A DNA stretch of 54,619 bases from MGBC124762 sp048201935. Its GTDB lineage: Bacteria; Bacillota; Clostridia; Oscillospirales; Oscillospiraceae. Below, one piece after another: positions 8,110 to 16,040 of this stretch (its first letter is position 1; each line of letters starts with the position of its first letter). The DNA is taken from assembly GCA_048201935.1 (NCBI GenBank), contig DBFBGR010000017.1, positions 1 through 54,619 on the forward strand. The letters run 5' to 3'. Both the position numbers and the translations under genes were made by a program. The notes below the pieces were generated by a model. The model saw only the letters and a program-made list of their open reading frames with translations. It had not been told where the DNA came from and searched no databases.

Positions 8110-9447
8110 TTAGTCGTTCCACTTGTAGCCCAGGTCGGGCCGGACGGCGGTGTCCATGATCTCCTTGGCGTCGTAGAACTGCAAATACCGCTTGCGTTGC
8201 CACCGCAGGGTGGTGCCGTCGGGGTGGAGCCGGTCGCAGATGACGGCGGAGATGTCGCTTTTGACCTTGGAGTAGCTCTCGATGCCCACCGAGCAGAACA
8301 CCCGGAAGCCCTGCTCTTGCAGATAGCGGAACACAGGGCCGGTCTGCTTCACGTCGTCGCCGCCGTCGGGCCGCGCGCCGTGGGGGTAGAAGAGGATGGC
8401 CGTCTCGCCCACCAGACTGCCCACCTCGTCCAGCCACCGCTGGGTGTCCTCCTGGGTCTTCTCCACCGAGCGGTTGGTCAGGTTTACATGGCCCCAGGTG
8501 TGGGAGCCAAAGGTCCAGCCCGTCTCGCGCAGCCGCTGGACGATGGGCCGCACCGCGGCGCGCTCGCGGAGCCTTTGGAGCTCCCACTGGACCTGCTCGC
8601 CGGGGGAGAGGGTGCGGTCGGTCTGGGTGCGGTAGCCCAAAATGCCCTGGTAGCCGGTGAGGGACAGGCAGCCCTTGGCGCCAAAGGGGGAGAAGTCCGG
8701 GTGCTCCCGGACGAATTTATCCAGGATGGTGATGGCGTCCAGGTCCTGGGTCAGGAAGGTCTCCTGGGTGTAGGGGTCGGTACACTGGGCCCAGATGTCG
8801 CCGTCCTCGCCGATGACCAGCTTGGAGGTAAAGCCCTGCTCCAGCATATAGTCATAATAATTGGTGTCGTCGTAGGAGATGATGAGAGGCTTTTTGCCCG
8901 CGGGCACCGCCAGGATCTGCCGCTCCATCCGGGGTTGGCCATCCTCGCCGGTAACTTCCTTCCACACCTCGTTGATGTCCACCAGCACATAGCCCTTATC
9001 GTAGATATTCTGGAGGATCTTATTGTATTCATCCACCGTTACCATCCAGTCGTCCAAGCCCTCGCGCTGGCTCTTGGAGGCGGCGCAGTCGTGGAAGGCC
9101 CACTGGGGATAGGCGATGACCGGGTGGAAGAAGATGTGCTCCACCACCTGGTTCTTGCCCCAGGCCACATACCCCTCGGGGATGACGGGACCTTGAGGTG
9201 CGTCGGTCACGGAGGGCTGAGGGACATCGGAAGCGTTGGGTAGAGTGGGGCCGTCGCTGGACGTGGGGTCCTGAGGGGCGGGGGTGACCTCCGGAGCGAT
9301 GGTGGATACCGGCGGCTCCTCGCCCGCGTGGTCGGCCAAAAGCCTGGCGCGGTCAACGCCCCGGACGCCGCTGCCGCCGCAGGCGGACAGGCACAGACAC
9401 ACCAGGCACAGTAGCGCCGCCAGTCTGTAAAGGGGTCTGCGTTTCAT
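8110..9447 (-). CDS. Polysaccharide deacetylase family lipoprotein
   Basis: This 445-residue protein has a type II signal peptide with lipobox LSAC (about residues 20-23), so it is anchored to the outer face of the membrane. A Thr/Pro/Ser-rich linker runs to about residue 90. The rest is a NodB-like deacetylase fold: an aspartate pair in IISYDDTNYYDY and the metal-binding SHTWGHVNL (HxxxH). Such enzymes remove acetyl groups from peptidoglycan or other surface glycans; the exact substrate is not visible. The domain has long insertions compared with short NodB domains. Cytidine deaminase follows in the same operon. Confidence 0.85.
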   Translation of the reverse strand: MKRRPLYRLAALLCLVCLCLSACGGSGVRGVDRARLLADHAGEEPPVSTIAPEVTPAPQDPTSSDGPTLPNASDVPQPSVTDAPQGPVIPEGYVAWGKNQVVEHIFFHPVIAYPQWAFHDCAASKSQREGLDDWMVTVDEYNKILQNIYDKGYVLVDINEVWKEVTGEDGQPRMERQILAVPAGKKPLIISYDDTNYYDYMLEQGFTSKLVIGEDGDIWAQCTDPYTQETFLTQDLDAITILDKFVREHPDFSPFGAKGCLSLTGYQGILGYRTQTDRTLSPGEQVQWELQRLRERAAVRPIVQRLRETGWTFGSHTWGHVNLTNRSVEKTQEDTQRWLDEVGSLVGETAILFYPHGARPDGGDDVKQTGPVFRYLQEQGFRVFCSVGIESYSKVKSDISAVICDRLHPDGTTLRWQRKRYLQFYDAKEIMDTAVRPDLGYKWND

Positions 9448-9487
9448 ATCAATGCCCCTCCTTTTTCGTCAGATTTCGTCAAGTCCT

Positions 9488-9516
9488 ATTATACAGGTAT
9501 CCACCGGGCAATGCAA
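9488..9516 (-). promoter_or_regulatory. Promoter of the deacetylase-cdd operon
   Basis: TTGCAT (9511-9516), a 17-bp spacer and TATAAT (9488-9493) on the minus strand. Confidence 0.8.
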
Positions 9517-9520
9517 CAAA

Positions 9521-9556
9521 AAAACTCCCAACGCCCTATGTGACGTTGGGAGTTTT
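9521..9556 (-). terminator. Terminator of the rpsF-ssb-rpsR operon
   Basis: A 13-bp stem AAAACTCCCAACG/CGTTGGGAGTTTT follows the rpsR stop codon and is T-rich on the minus strand. Confidence 0.9.
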
Positions 9557-9575
9557 TTGCTTATGTGTGCCCGAC

Positions 9576-9821
9576 TTAGTCGGTGACGTAGGGCAGCAGA
9601 GCGATCTGCCGGGCCTGCTTGATGGCCACAGTCAGCTGACGCTGATGCATGGCGCAGGTGCCGGTGGTGCGGCGGGGGAGGATCTTGGAGCGCTCGGAGA
9701 CAAACTTCTTGAGCTTGGCGGCGTCCTTGTAGTCGATGTGCTCCACCTTATCCACGCAGAAGGTACAGACCTTGCGGCGCTTACGCCCGCGGGGGCGCTG
9801 TTCACGTTGTTCCATAGCCAT
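9576..9821 (-). CDS. rpsR: 30S ribosomal protein S18
   Basis: This 81-residue protein matches bacterial S18: a basic N-terminus (RPRGRKRRK), the CTFC pair, then IDYKDAAKLKKFVSERSKI and LPRRTTGTCAMHQRQL. It binds S6 on the platform of the 30S subunit. The CTFC plus a later Cys are consistent with a zinc-binding form of S18. It is the third gene of rpsF-ssb-rpsR. Confidence 0.97.
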   Translation of the reverse strand: MAMEQREQRPRGRKRRKVCTFCVDKVEHIDYKDAAKLKKFVSERSKILPRRTTGTCAMHQRQLTVAIKQARQIALLPYVTD

Positions 9822-9869
9822 GGTGTATAGCTCCTTTCATTCCCGGGCTCAAAGCCGGGTCAAGTCATG

Positions 9870-10352
9870 TCAGAAGGGCAGTTCGCCATCATCGTCGTCC
9901 AGCTCGGTGAACTGGTCGGCGCCGGCGGCAGGCGCGTCATAGGCGGCCTGCTGAGGGGCGGGATAGGTCCGGGCCGGAGCGGGAGCGTACCCGCCGCTGG
10001 GGGCCTGATAGCCGCCGCCGTCGCCATCCCGGCGGGAATCGCCGAAATAGATGTTGTCGGCCACCACTTCCGTGGCGCTTCTCTTGTTGCCGTCGCGGTC
10101 GGTGTAGGGCCGGATCTGCAGACGGCCCTCCACGATGGCCATGCGGCCCTTGGAGAAGTACTTGGAGACGAACTCGGCGGTGTTGCGCCAGGCCACGATG
10201 GTGACAAAGTCGGCCTCGCGCTCGCCGGTCTCCTTGTTCTTGCGGTCACGGTCCACAGCGATGCGAAAGGTGGCCACAGGCAGGCCGGTGGTGGTCTGCT
10301 TCAGCTCGGGATCAGCCACCAGACGGCCCATGAGAAAAATCTTGTTGAGCAT
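9870..10352 (-). CDS. ssb: Single-stranded DNA-binding protein
   Basis: A 160-residue SSB with an OB fold at residues 1-105 (MLNKIFLMGRLVADPEL, then a VATFRIAVDR segment and FVSKYFSKGRMAIVEG). A Gly/Ala/Pro/Tyr-rich flexible tail follows, and the acidic tip DDDDGELPF recruits partner proteins. It coats single-stranded DNA in replication and repair. It lies between rpsF and rpsR, the standard Firmicute arrangement. Confidence 0.97.
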   Translation of the reverse strand: MLNKIFLMGRLVADPELKQTTTGLPVATFRIAVDRDRKNKETGEREADFVTIVAWRNTAEFVSKYFSKGRMAIVEGRLQIRPYTDRDGNKRSATEVVADNIYFGDSRRDGDGGGYQAPSGGYAPAPARTYPAPQQAAYDAPAAGADQFTELDDDDGELPF

Positions 10353-10364
10353 GACTGCCTCTCC

Positions 10365-10664
10365 TTACTTTTCGTCGTTGCAGACGATGATGGAGCGCAT
10401 CACGTTGTCGTTGATGCGCAGCTGACGGTCCAGCTCGGCAGGCAGGTCGGGGGTGGCGGTGAAGGTCATGAGAACGTAGTAGCCCTCGGTCAGGTCGTTG
10501 ATGGGGTAGGCCAGGTGACGCTTGCCCCACTCGTTGACCTCGCCCAGGGTGCCCTTGCTCTCGACCAAAGTCTTGAACTTCTCCACCAGGGCGGCGGTGG
10601 CGTCCTCAGCCAGATTGGGGTTGAGGATGTAAACCACCTCGTAGTTGCCGTTGATCTTTGCCAT
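10365..10664 (-). CDS. rpsF: 30S ribosomal protein S6
   Basis: A 99-residue S6 protein with YEVVYILNPNL at the N-terminus and WGKRHLAYPINDLTEGYYVL in the centre, the conserved S18-contacting region. It is the first gene of the operon; AAGGAGGT precedes the ATG. Confidence 0.96.
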   Translation of the reverse strand: MAKINGNYEVVYILNPNLAEDATAALVEKFKTLVESKGTLGEVNEWGKRHLAYPINDLTEGYYVLMTFTATPDLPAELDRQLRINDNVMRSIIVCNDEK

Positions 10665-10693
10665 TTCTTAGCACCTCCTTATGGTCTAATGGC

Positions 10694-10751
10694 CTCCGGT
10701 CCACGCCGGAGACAAGGAAATAAGGCTCGCCTCCTATGGGCAAGCCTTATT
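10694..10751 (-). promoter_or_regulatory. rpsF 5' leader with two hairpins
   Basis: Between promoter and rpsF the transcript can form a hairpin from AATAAGGCT/AGCCTTATT (10719-10751) and a second one, CTCCGG-CGTGGA-CCGGAG (10694-10711). Many bacteria autoregulate rpsF through an S6:S18-binding leader structure with an exposed CCG; the second hairpin is a candidate, but I cannot confirm the motif by eye. Confidence 0.4.
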
Positions 10752-10779
10752 ATTATACCGAAATTTGGGAAGTTGTCAA
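10752..10779 (-). promoter_or_regulatory. Promoter of rpsF-ssb-rpsR
   Basis: TTGACA (10774-10779), a 16-bp spacer and TATAAT (10752-10757) on the minus strand. Confidence 0.8.
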
Positions 10780-10857
10780 CCCCTAAATAGGCCCAGCCTT
10801 CATAAAATCGTCATAATTTTGGTATATACTGGCCCCTGAGAAGAGGAGGGATGGGCC

Positions 10858-11991
10858 GTGTTTTGGCAATATATGATGTTCTTTTTGGCGGGGATGACCC
10901 TGCTGTCGGCGGTCTATCTGACCAGCCGGTTTTACAAATTCGCCTGGACGGCCAAGCTGGCGGGGGAGCGAAAATGGCTTCGCTTGCTGGTGTCGGCGGG
11001 ACTGACGGCGGTGGTGATCTGGCTCTTGTGGCTCAAGCTGGAGATGTTCAGCGCGGTGGTGGCCCTGCTGCACCTGGCGGTCATCTGGGCCCTTTGCGAC
11101 CTGGTGTTTTTCATCGTGAAAAGGCTTCGTAAGGTGGACTTTCAACGCTACTGGGCGGGGGTCGCCGCCATCGCCGTTACGGCGGTATACCTGAGCGTGG
11201 CGTGGGTGCTGGCCCACAACGTGTGGAGCACCCACTATACTTTGACCACCCCCAAGGCCGTGGGCAGTCTGCGCGTGGGCCTCATCGCCGACGCCCACGT
11301 GGGCACCACCTTTGATGGCCCGGGCTTTGAGCGGTGGATGGAAAAGCTCCAAGCTGAAGAGCCCGACGTGGTGGTGATTGCCGGGGACTTCGTGGACGAC
11401 GACACGTCCCTTGCCGATATGCGCGCCGCCTGCGCCGCCCTGGGCGAGCTGGACGCGCCCTTGGGGGTCTACTACGTCTACGGCAACCACGACAAGGGCT
11501 ATTTTGACAACTCTGCCCGGGGCTACGACGGCCACGACCTGGCGGCGGCGCTGGAGGCCAACGGCGTGGCCGTGCTGGAGGACGAGACGGTGGCGCTGAC
11601 AGGCGGCTTCTATTTGATGGGCCGGCAGGACCGCTCCCAGGAGCGTTCAGGCGGACGCATGAGTATGGACGAGCTGATGGCCCAGGCCCCCATCCGGGCG
11701 AAGGACTATACCCCTGATTCCTACGTCATCGTGGCCGACCACCAGCCCCAGGACTACGCCGCCCAGGCCCAGGCCAGGGTGGACCTGGTCCTCTCAGGCC
11801 ATACCCACGGCGGCTGGCTCTTCCCGGTGAATATCATCAACCGCTACGCCGGAGCCGACGACCTGGTCTACGGCCACGCGCGCCGGGGCGATACCGATTT
11901 CATCGTCACCTCGGGCATCTCCGACTGGTCCATGCAATTTCGCACCGGCTGCAAGAGCGAGTACGTCATCGTGGACATTCAAGGGCAATAG
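10858..11991 (+). CDS. Membrane-anchored metallophosphoesterase
   Basis: This 377-residue protein has four hydrophobic segments in residues 1-122 and then a calcineurin-like phosphoesterase domain. Metal-site motifs are in order: IADAHVG (Asp145, His147), AGDFVDD (about 175-181), YGNHD (208-212) and SGHTHGG (313-319). This layout matches the YkuE/YaeI-like membrane phosphoesterases; the substrate is unknown. The start is the GTG at 10858, preceded by AAGAGGAGGG. Its last 13 bases overlap the convergent end of the MATE gene, and no terminator separates them. Confidence 0.85.
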   Translation: MFWQYMMFFLAGMTLLSAVYLTSRFYKFAWTAKLAGERKWLRLLVSAGLTAVVIWLLWLKLEMFSAVVALLHLAVIWALCDLVFFIVKRLRKVDFQRYWAGVAAIAVTAVYLSVAWVLAHNVWSTHYTLTTPKAVGSLRVGLIADAHVGTTFDGPGFERWMEKLQAEEPDVVVIAGDFVDDDTSLADMRAACAALGELDAPLGVYYVYGNHDKGYFDNSARGYDGHDLAAALEANGVAVLEDETVALTGGFYLMGRQDRSQERSGGRMSMDELMAQAPIRAKDYTPDSYVIVADHQPQDYAAQAQARVDLVLSGHTHGGWLFPVNIINRYAGADDLVYGHARRGDTDFIVTSGISDWSMQFRTGCKSEYVIVDIQGQ

Positions 11992-13309
11992 GGGGTATCC
12001 TTTCCAAGGCGCAGACGCCGGATGTAGCAAAGCGCGACAATGGCGACCAGGCACTCCGACAGCGGCAGCGCCAGCCAAACGCCCGTGATGTCCAGCAGCA
12101 GCGGCAAAATCAGCATACTCGTCCCGCTGATGAGAAAGCTGCGCAGCAGAGCGATGAGTATGGACATTTTCCCGCGCTGGAGAGACTGCAGATAATAGGT
12201 CGCCAGTACCGTCACCCCCAGGAAGGGAAATAGCAGGAAATAGGGCCGGAATACGCCGGGCACGATGGCCAGCGTCTCCGGGTCCGCGTTGATAAAGAGC
12301 CGAGCGATGGGCACAGGGAAGACCTCTCCCAGGCAGGTAAACGCGACGCCCAGCAGGAGAGAGGTGGTCAGCCCCATGCGCCAGAAGGCCCGGATGCGCT
12401 CCCACTTTTCCGCGCCCCGGTTGGCGGAGACCAGGGGCTGGATAGTCTGTCCAACGCCGCCGAAGACCGCTTGGAAGAGGGCGCTGATGGTGGAGACCAC
12501 GCCGTAGACGGCCAGGGTAGCGGGCCCCCCGTAGCGCATGATCTGGTTGTTCATCAAAAGGCCGATGAACACGCTGCCCAGGTCTAAGATCCCAGCGCCA
12601 AGGCCAATGGCGAGTATTTTACGCACGGCGCGGCCCAAAGCGTAGGGCCGCATCAGCTTTAGGCCGCACTTTTTTTGGAAGAAATGCCCGCACATGATGG
12701 CGGTCTGGACCACGGAGCCCAGCACGGTGGCGATGGCGGCTCCCTCCATCCCCATGCCCAGGGGGAAGACCAGCAGCCAGTCGCCCAGGATATTGACCCC
12801 TCCGCCGACGACCACCGCCGCCATGGACAGAGCCGGCGCGCCGTCGTTGCGGAGAAAGGCCCCCAGGAATGCGGGAAGGATGAAAAAGGGCAGAAAGCGG
12901 ACCAGCCATTGGGCATACTCCATGACCTTGGGCATGATGACCTCATCCGCGCCGAAGAAGGCAAAGATGGCCTCATGGAACAAGGCAAAGACCACCCACA
13001 AAAGCGCGATGGACACGGACATCGTCAGCAGGGAGGCGGTGTAATAGGCGTTGGCCTTTTCCTCCTTCCCCTCACCCCGGGCGGTGGAGAACAGCACCGA
13101 GCCGCCGATGCCGCACAAAATGCCGAAAAAGTAGAAGAAGCTGTAGAGGGGAGAGATCACCGCCATGGCGGCCGTCCCCAATTCCCCTCTGACTGTCCCA
13201 CGGCGATGGTATCCACAAAGCTGTAGATGGACATGACCAGGGCGCTGCCGATGGAGGCGGCCAAAAACCGCCGGTACAGCGTCTTCACATCCGCCGTTAA
13301 GAGTTCCAT
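11979..13309 (-). pseudogene. MATE family efflux transporter, frameshifted
   Basis: From about residue 45 on, the sequence is a clear MATE (multidrug and toxin extrusion) transporter: LGTAAMAVISPLYSF, then about 400 residues of paired membrane bundles. The natural start is the ATG at 13309 behind AAGGAGGATAT, and it reads MELLTADVKTLYRRFLAAS and then IYSFVDTIAVGQSEG, a normal MATE N-terminus. The frame is lost at 13184-13187, where the coding strand has GAGGGGAATT; one more G would give SEGELGTAAM and restore a continuous protein of about 443 residues. Read as it stands, translation stops soon after. This may be a real inactivating or phase-variable deletion, or a homopolymer sequencing error. 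Confidence 0.8.
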
Positions 13310-13331
13310 TTTTATATCCTCCTTGTTGGGT

Positions 13332-13421
13332 AAAAAAATAGCGCCGAGTATGGTGAGGGACCCAGGAGCGCCAAAAGGCTCCTGACTCCGTCATCATACT
13401 CGACGCTTGTTCGCGTCAGTT
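13332..13421 (-). promoter_or_regulatory. Attenuator-like leader of the MATE gene
   Basis: On the minus strand a long hairpin pairs GCGTCGAGTATGATGA with TCACCATACTCGGCGC (13341-13406, with an inner CAGGAGCC/GGCGCTCCTG stem). It is followed by seven T residues (13332-13338), an intrinsic terminator placed before the ribosome binding site. The 5' arm GCGTC (13402-13406) can instead pair with GACGC (13413-13417), which would break the terminator. That is the logic of a riboswitch or leader-peptide attenuator; the signal is unknown. Confidence 0.6.
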
Positions 13422-13456
13422 GTGTTCCCAAGGAACAACGTCCGATGAACAATAAA

Positions 13457-13486
13457 AGTATATCAAATTGCCGGGAAAAAAGTCAA
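13457..13486 (-). promoter_or_regulatory. Promoter of the MATE leader
   Basis: TTGACT (13481-13486), an 18-bp spacer and TATACT (13457-13462) on the minus strand. The -35 overlaps the end of coaX. Confidence 0.7.
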
Positions 13487-14253
13487 GCTTTATTTTTCTC
13501 GTAGATAAGCCGCAGACCGTCCAGCATCAGGCCCTCGTCCACGGTGATGGCCCGGCGGCACTGGGGGATGACCACCCGGGCCAGGCCGCCGGTGGCGATG
13601 ACGCTGGCCAGGGGCCGGCCCAGCTCCGCCTCCACCCGGTCGAGAAGTCCGTCCACCAGCGCGGCGTGGCCGTAGATGGCCCCCGACTGCATGGCGTGGA
13701 GGGTGTTGGAGCCGATGACCTTAGGGGGCAGGTCCAGGTCGATGTGGGGGAGCTGGCTGGTGCCGGTGGACAGCGCGTCCACCCCCAGGCGCGGACCGGC
13801 CATGATGGCCCCGCCCAGGAAGCGGCCGTCGGCGTCGATGACGCTCATGGTGTCCGCCGTGCCCAGGTCGAAGATGGCCAGGGGCTTTTCGTACTTGGCC
13901 GTGGCCGCTACCGCGCCCACCACCAGGTCGGCCCCCAGTTGGCCAGGGTCGTCGATCTTGATGTTCACCCCGGTCTTGATACCCGCGCCCACCACGATGG
14001 GGGCGTGGTGGGTGACGATCTCGGCGGCCCGGCGGATGGCCTCGGTGAGCTCGGAGACCACGCTGGCCACGATGGCCCCCTCCACGCCCTTGCGGTCCAC
14101 CTGGTGGAGGTCGAAGAGGCTGCGGAACATCAGGGCGTATTCGTCGGCGGTCTTCTTGCGGTCGGTGGCAAGTCGGGCGGTGAAGACAGTCCGCTCGCCG
14201 TCCAGACAGCCCAGGACGATGTGGGTGTTGCCCGCGTCGATGGCTAAGATCAT
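13483..14253 (-). CDS. coaX: Type III pantothenate kinase
   Basis: This 256-residue CoaX phosphorylates pantothenate, the first step of coenzyme A synthesis. Seen motifs: phosphate-binding DAGNTH at residues 6-11, GADLVVGAVAA, and FDLGTADT, a version of the DxGTATT motif with Asp in place of the second Ala/Thr position. GGAIMAGPRLG and ATGGLA follow. It starts 4 bases after the ECF transporter gene with GAGGAG as ribosome binding site, so uptake and activation of the vitamin are probably coexpressed. Confidence 0.95.
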   Translation of the reverse strand: MILAIDAGNTHIVLGCLDGERTVFTARLATDRKKTADEYALMFRSLFDLHQVDRKGVEGAIVASVVSELTEAIRRAAEIVTHHAPIVVGAGIKTGVNIKIDDPGQLGADLVVGAVAATAKYEKPLAIFDLGTADTMSVIDADGRFLGGAIMAGPRLGVDALSTGTSQLPHIDLDLPPKVIGSNTLHAMQSGAIYGHAALVDGLLDRVEAELGRPLASVIATGGLARVVIPQCRRAITVDEGLMLDGLRLIYEKNKA

Positions 14254-14257
14254 AGCG

Positions 14258-14896
14258 TTACTCCTCGTCTTGTTTGGACTTGGTCTCGTCCGATACGATA
14301 TGGACGGGGACGGAGAAGGAGGGCCGCCAGCCGCCGATGATGCGCACGATGACCGGGGCCAGGATCATGTTGATGGCAAGCTCCACCAGGAAGTTCACCC
14401 CGGTGAGGCCGATGAGGGCGTAATAGACCACGTCAGTCTCCCCGGCCCAGGCCGCAAGCGTGGGCTGGAAGAAGAGGGCCATACCCAGAATGAAGAGCCC
14501 AGTGTTTACCACCGGCACGGCAATGCCCGCGCACACCGCCCCGGCGATGGCGCTTTTCCGAGCCACCAGGCGGTAGACCGCCGCCGCCGCGGCTCCGGCG
14601 GCAATGCCCTTGACCATGCAAACCACGGCGGTGAACAAGGGGCTGACGTTCCACAGGATGTTGCCACCGGCGTCCATACCGATGATGCAGCATACCAGCA
14701 CCACCGCGCCGAATACGCCGCCTAGGTAAGCGCCGGAACCCACGCCGTACAGCGCGGCCCCGACCACGATGGGCACCAGGGACAAGGTGATGGAGACAGG
14801 TCCGATCTTGGCGACGTTGGAGACCAATTGCAGTACGATGATGAGCGCGGTAAAGATGGCCAGGGTAGTGAGCTTGCGTGTGTTGGTCCGTTCCAT
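14258..14896 (-). CDS. ECF transporter S component, probably for pantothenate
   Basis: A 212-residue membrane protein with about six hydrophobic segments. The N-terminus is TRKLTTLAIFTALIIVLQL, and a NVSPLFTAVVCMVKG segment sits in the middle, typical of substrate-binding S components of energy-coupling-factor vitamin transporters. They work with shared EcfA/EcfT proteins encoded elsewhere. The substrate is not readable from sequence, but the coupled coaX points to pantothenate (PanT-like). The start is the ATG at 14896 after AGGAGG; an in-frame ATG further upstream has no ribosome binding site. Confidence 0.8.
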   Translation of the reverse strand: MERTNTRKLTTLAIFTALIIVLQLVSNVAKIGPVSITLSLVPIVVGAALYGVGSGAYLGGVFGAVVLVCCIIGMDAGGNILWNVSPLFTAVVCMVKGIAAGAAAAAVYRLVARKSAIAGAVCAGIAVPVVNTGLFILGMALFFQPTLAAWAGETDVVYYALIGLTGVNFLVELAINMILAPVIVRIIGGWRPSFSVPVHIVSDETKSKQDEE

Positions 14897-14964
14897 AATA
14901 AAAAACCTCCTGCTGCTGTCCACGGTGGGTACAGCGCAATATTACCCCCTTAGGGGCCGAACCT

Positions 14965-14992
14965 ATTATAATCCCTTCTCCAAAAAATGCAA
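14965..14992 (-). promoter_or_regulatory. Promoter of the ECF-coaX operon
   Basis: TTGCAT (14987-14992), a 16-bp spacer and TATAAT (14965-14970) on the minus strand. Confidence 0.75.
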
Positions 14993-14994
14993 GT

Positions 14995-15026
14995 AAAAAA
15001 GCGGCCCTCGGCTGAGGACCGCTTTT
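14995..15026 (-). terminator. Terminator of galK-galT-galE
   Basis: A stem AAAAAGCGG/CCGCTTTTT with an inner CCTC/GAGG follows the galE stop codon. Confidence 0.85.
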
Positions 15027-15035
15027 TGAGACCCC

Positions 15036-16028
15036 TCAGCCGTCGTAGCCGTTAGGGTGGCTCTGGTGCCAAGCCCAAGCATCGGCGATGATGCTCTCCA
15101 GGCCACGCTCCGGGACCCAGCCCAGCACGGCCTTGGCCTTGGCGTTGGAGGCGATGAGAGTGCTGGGGTCCCCAGCCCTCCTGGGCTCCACCGTGGCGGG
15201 GATGGCCTTGCCGGTGACCTTGCGGGCGGTGTCGATGATCTCCTTGACGCTGTAGCCGTCGCCGTTGCCCAGGTTGAAGGGCCCGCTTTCGCCGCCCTTG
15301 TCCAGATACTCCAGGGCCAGCAGATGGGCGCTGACCAGGTCCCGGACGTGGATATAGTCCCGCACGCAGGTGCCGTCGGGGGTGGGGTAGTCGTCGCCAA
15401 AGATGCCCACGTGGTCCCGCTTGCCCAGGGCGCATTGGAGGACGATGGGGATGAGGTGGGTCTCCGGGGCGTGGTCTTCGCCGATGTCTACGTCGGTGTT
15501 GGCTCCGGCGGCGTTGAAGTACCGAAGGGCGGCGTAGCGGATGCCGTAGGCCCCGTCGCACCACTTCAAAAGCCCCTCGATGGCCAGCTTGGACGCGCCG
15601 TAGGGGTTGGTGGGGTCGGTCCGGTCGGTCTCCTCGATGGGCTGCTTCTCCGGCTCGCCGTAGGTGGCGGCGGTGGAGGAGAAGACGATCTTAGAAACGC
15701 CGTGGTTTTTCATGGCCGTGAGCATGCTCACAGCGCCGCCCACATTGTTGTCGTAGTACTTCAGCGGGTTGCCCACGCTCTCACCCACCAGGGAGAAGGC
15801 GGCAAAGTTGATGACCCCGTCGATGGGAAACTCCGTGAAGACCTGGTCCAAAAAAGCGGCGTCCCGCACGTCGCCCACCCGGAGCTTGGCGCCGCCCTTG
15901 ACGGCCTGCCAGTGGCCGGTGCGGAGGTTGTCCACCACCACCACGTCGTAGCCCTTCTCCACCAGCAGCGCCACCATGTGGCTGCCAATATACCCGGCGC
16001 CACCGGCCACCAGAATGGTTTTCAGCAT
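15036..16028 (-). CDS. galE: UDP-glucose 4-epimerase
   Basis: This 330-residue short-chain dehydrogenase interconverts UDP-galactose and UDP-glucose. It has the NAD-binding GGAGYIGSH at residues 9-17, FSSTAATYGEPE, the catalytic YGASK and the substrate-binding RYFNAAGAN. AAGGAGGT precedes the ATG at 16028. It closes the Leloir pathway operon and ends at a clear terminator. Confidence 0.95.
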   Translation of the reverse strand: MLKTILVAGGAGYIGSHMVALLVEKGYDVVVVDNLRTGHWQAVKGGAKLRVGDVRDAAFLDQVFTEFPIDGVINFAAFSLVGESVGNPLKYYDNNVGGAVSMLTAMKNHGVSKIVFSSTAATYGEPEKQPIEETDRTDPTNPYGASKLAIEGLLKWCDGAYGIRYAALRYFNAAGANTDVDIGEDHAPETHLIPIVLQCALGKRDHVGIFGDDYPTPDGTCVRDYIHVRDLVSAHLLALEYLDKGGESGPFNLGNGDGYSVKEIIDTARKVTGKAIPATVEPRRAGDPSTLIASNAKAKAVLGWVPERGLESIIADAWAWHQSHPNGYDG

Positions 16029-16040
16029 ACAAAGACCTCC

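Noticed and set aside
13310..13397. Alternative MATE start at 13397 giving one uninterrupted frame
   Set aside because: It reads through the attenuator and ribosome binding site and gives a first ~75 residues unlike any MATE protein; the frameshift explanation restores a normal N-terminus.
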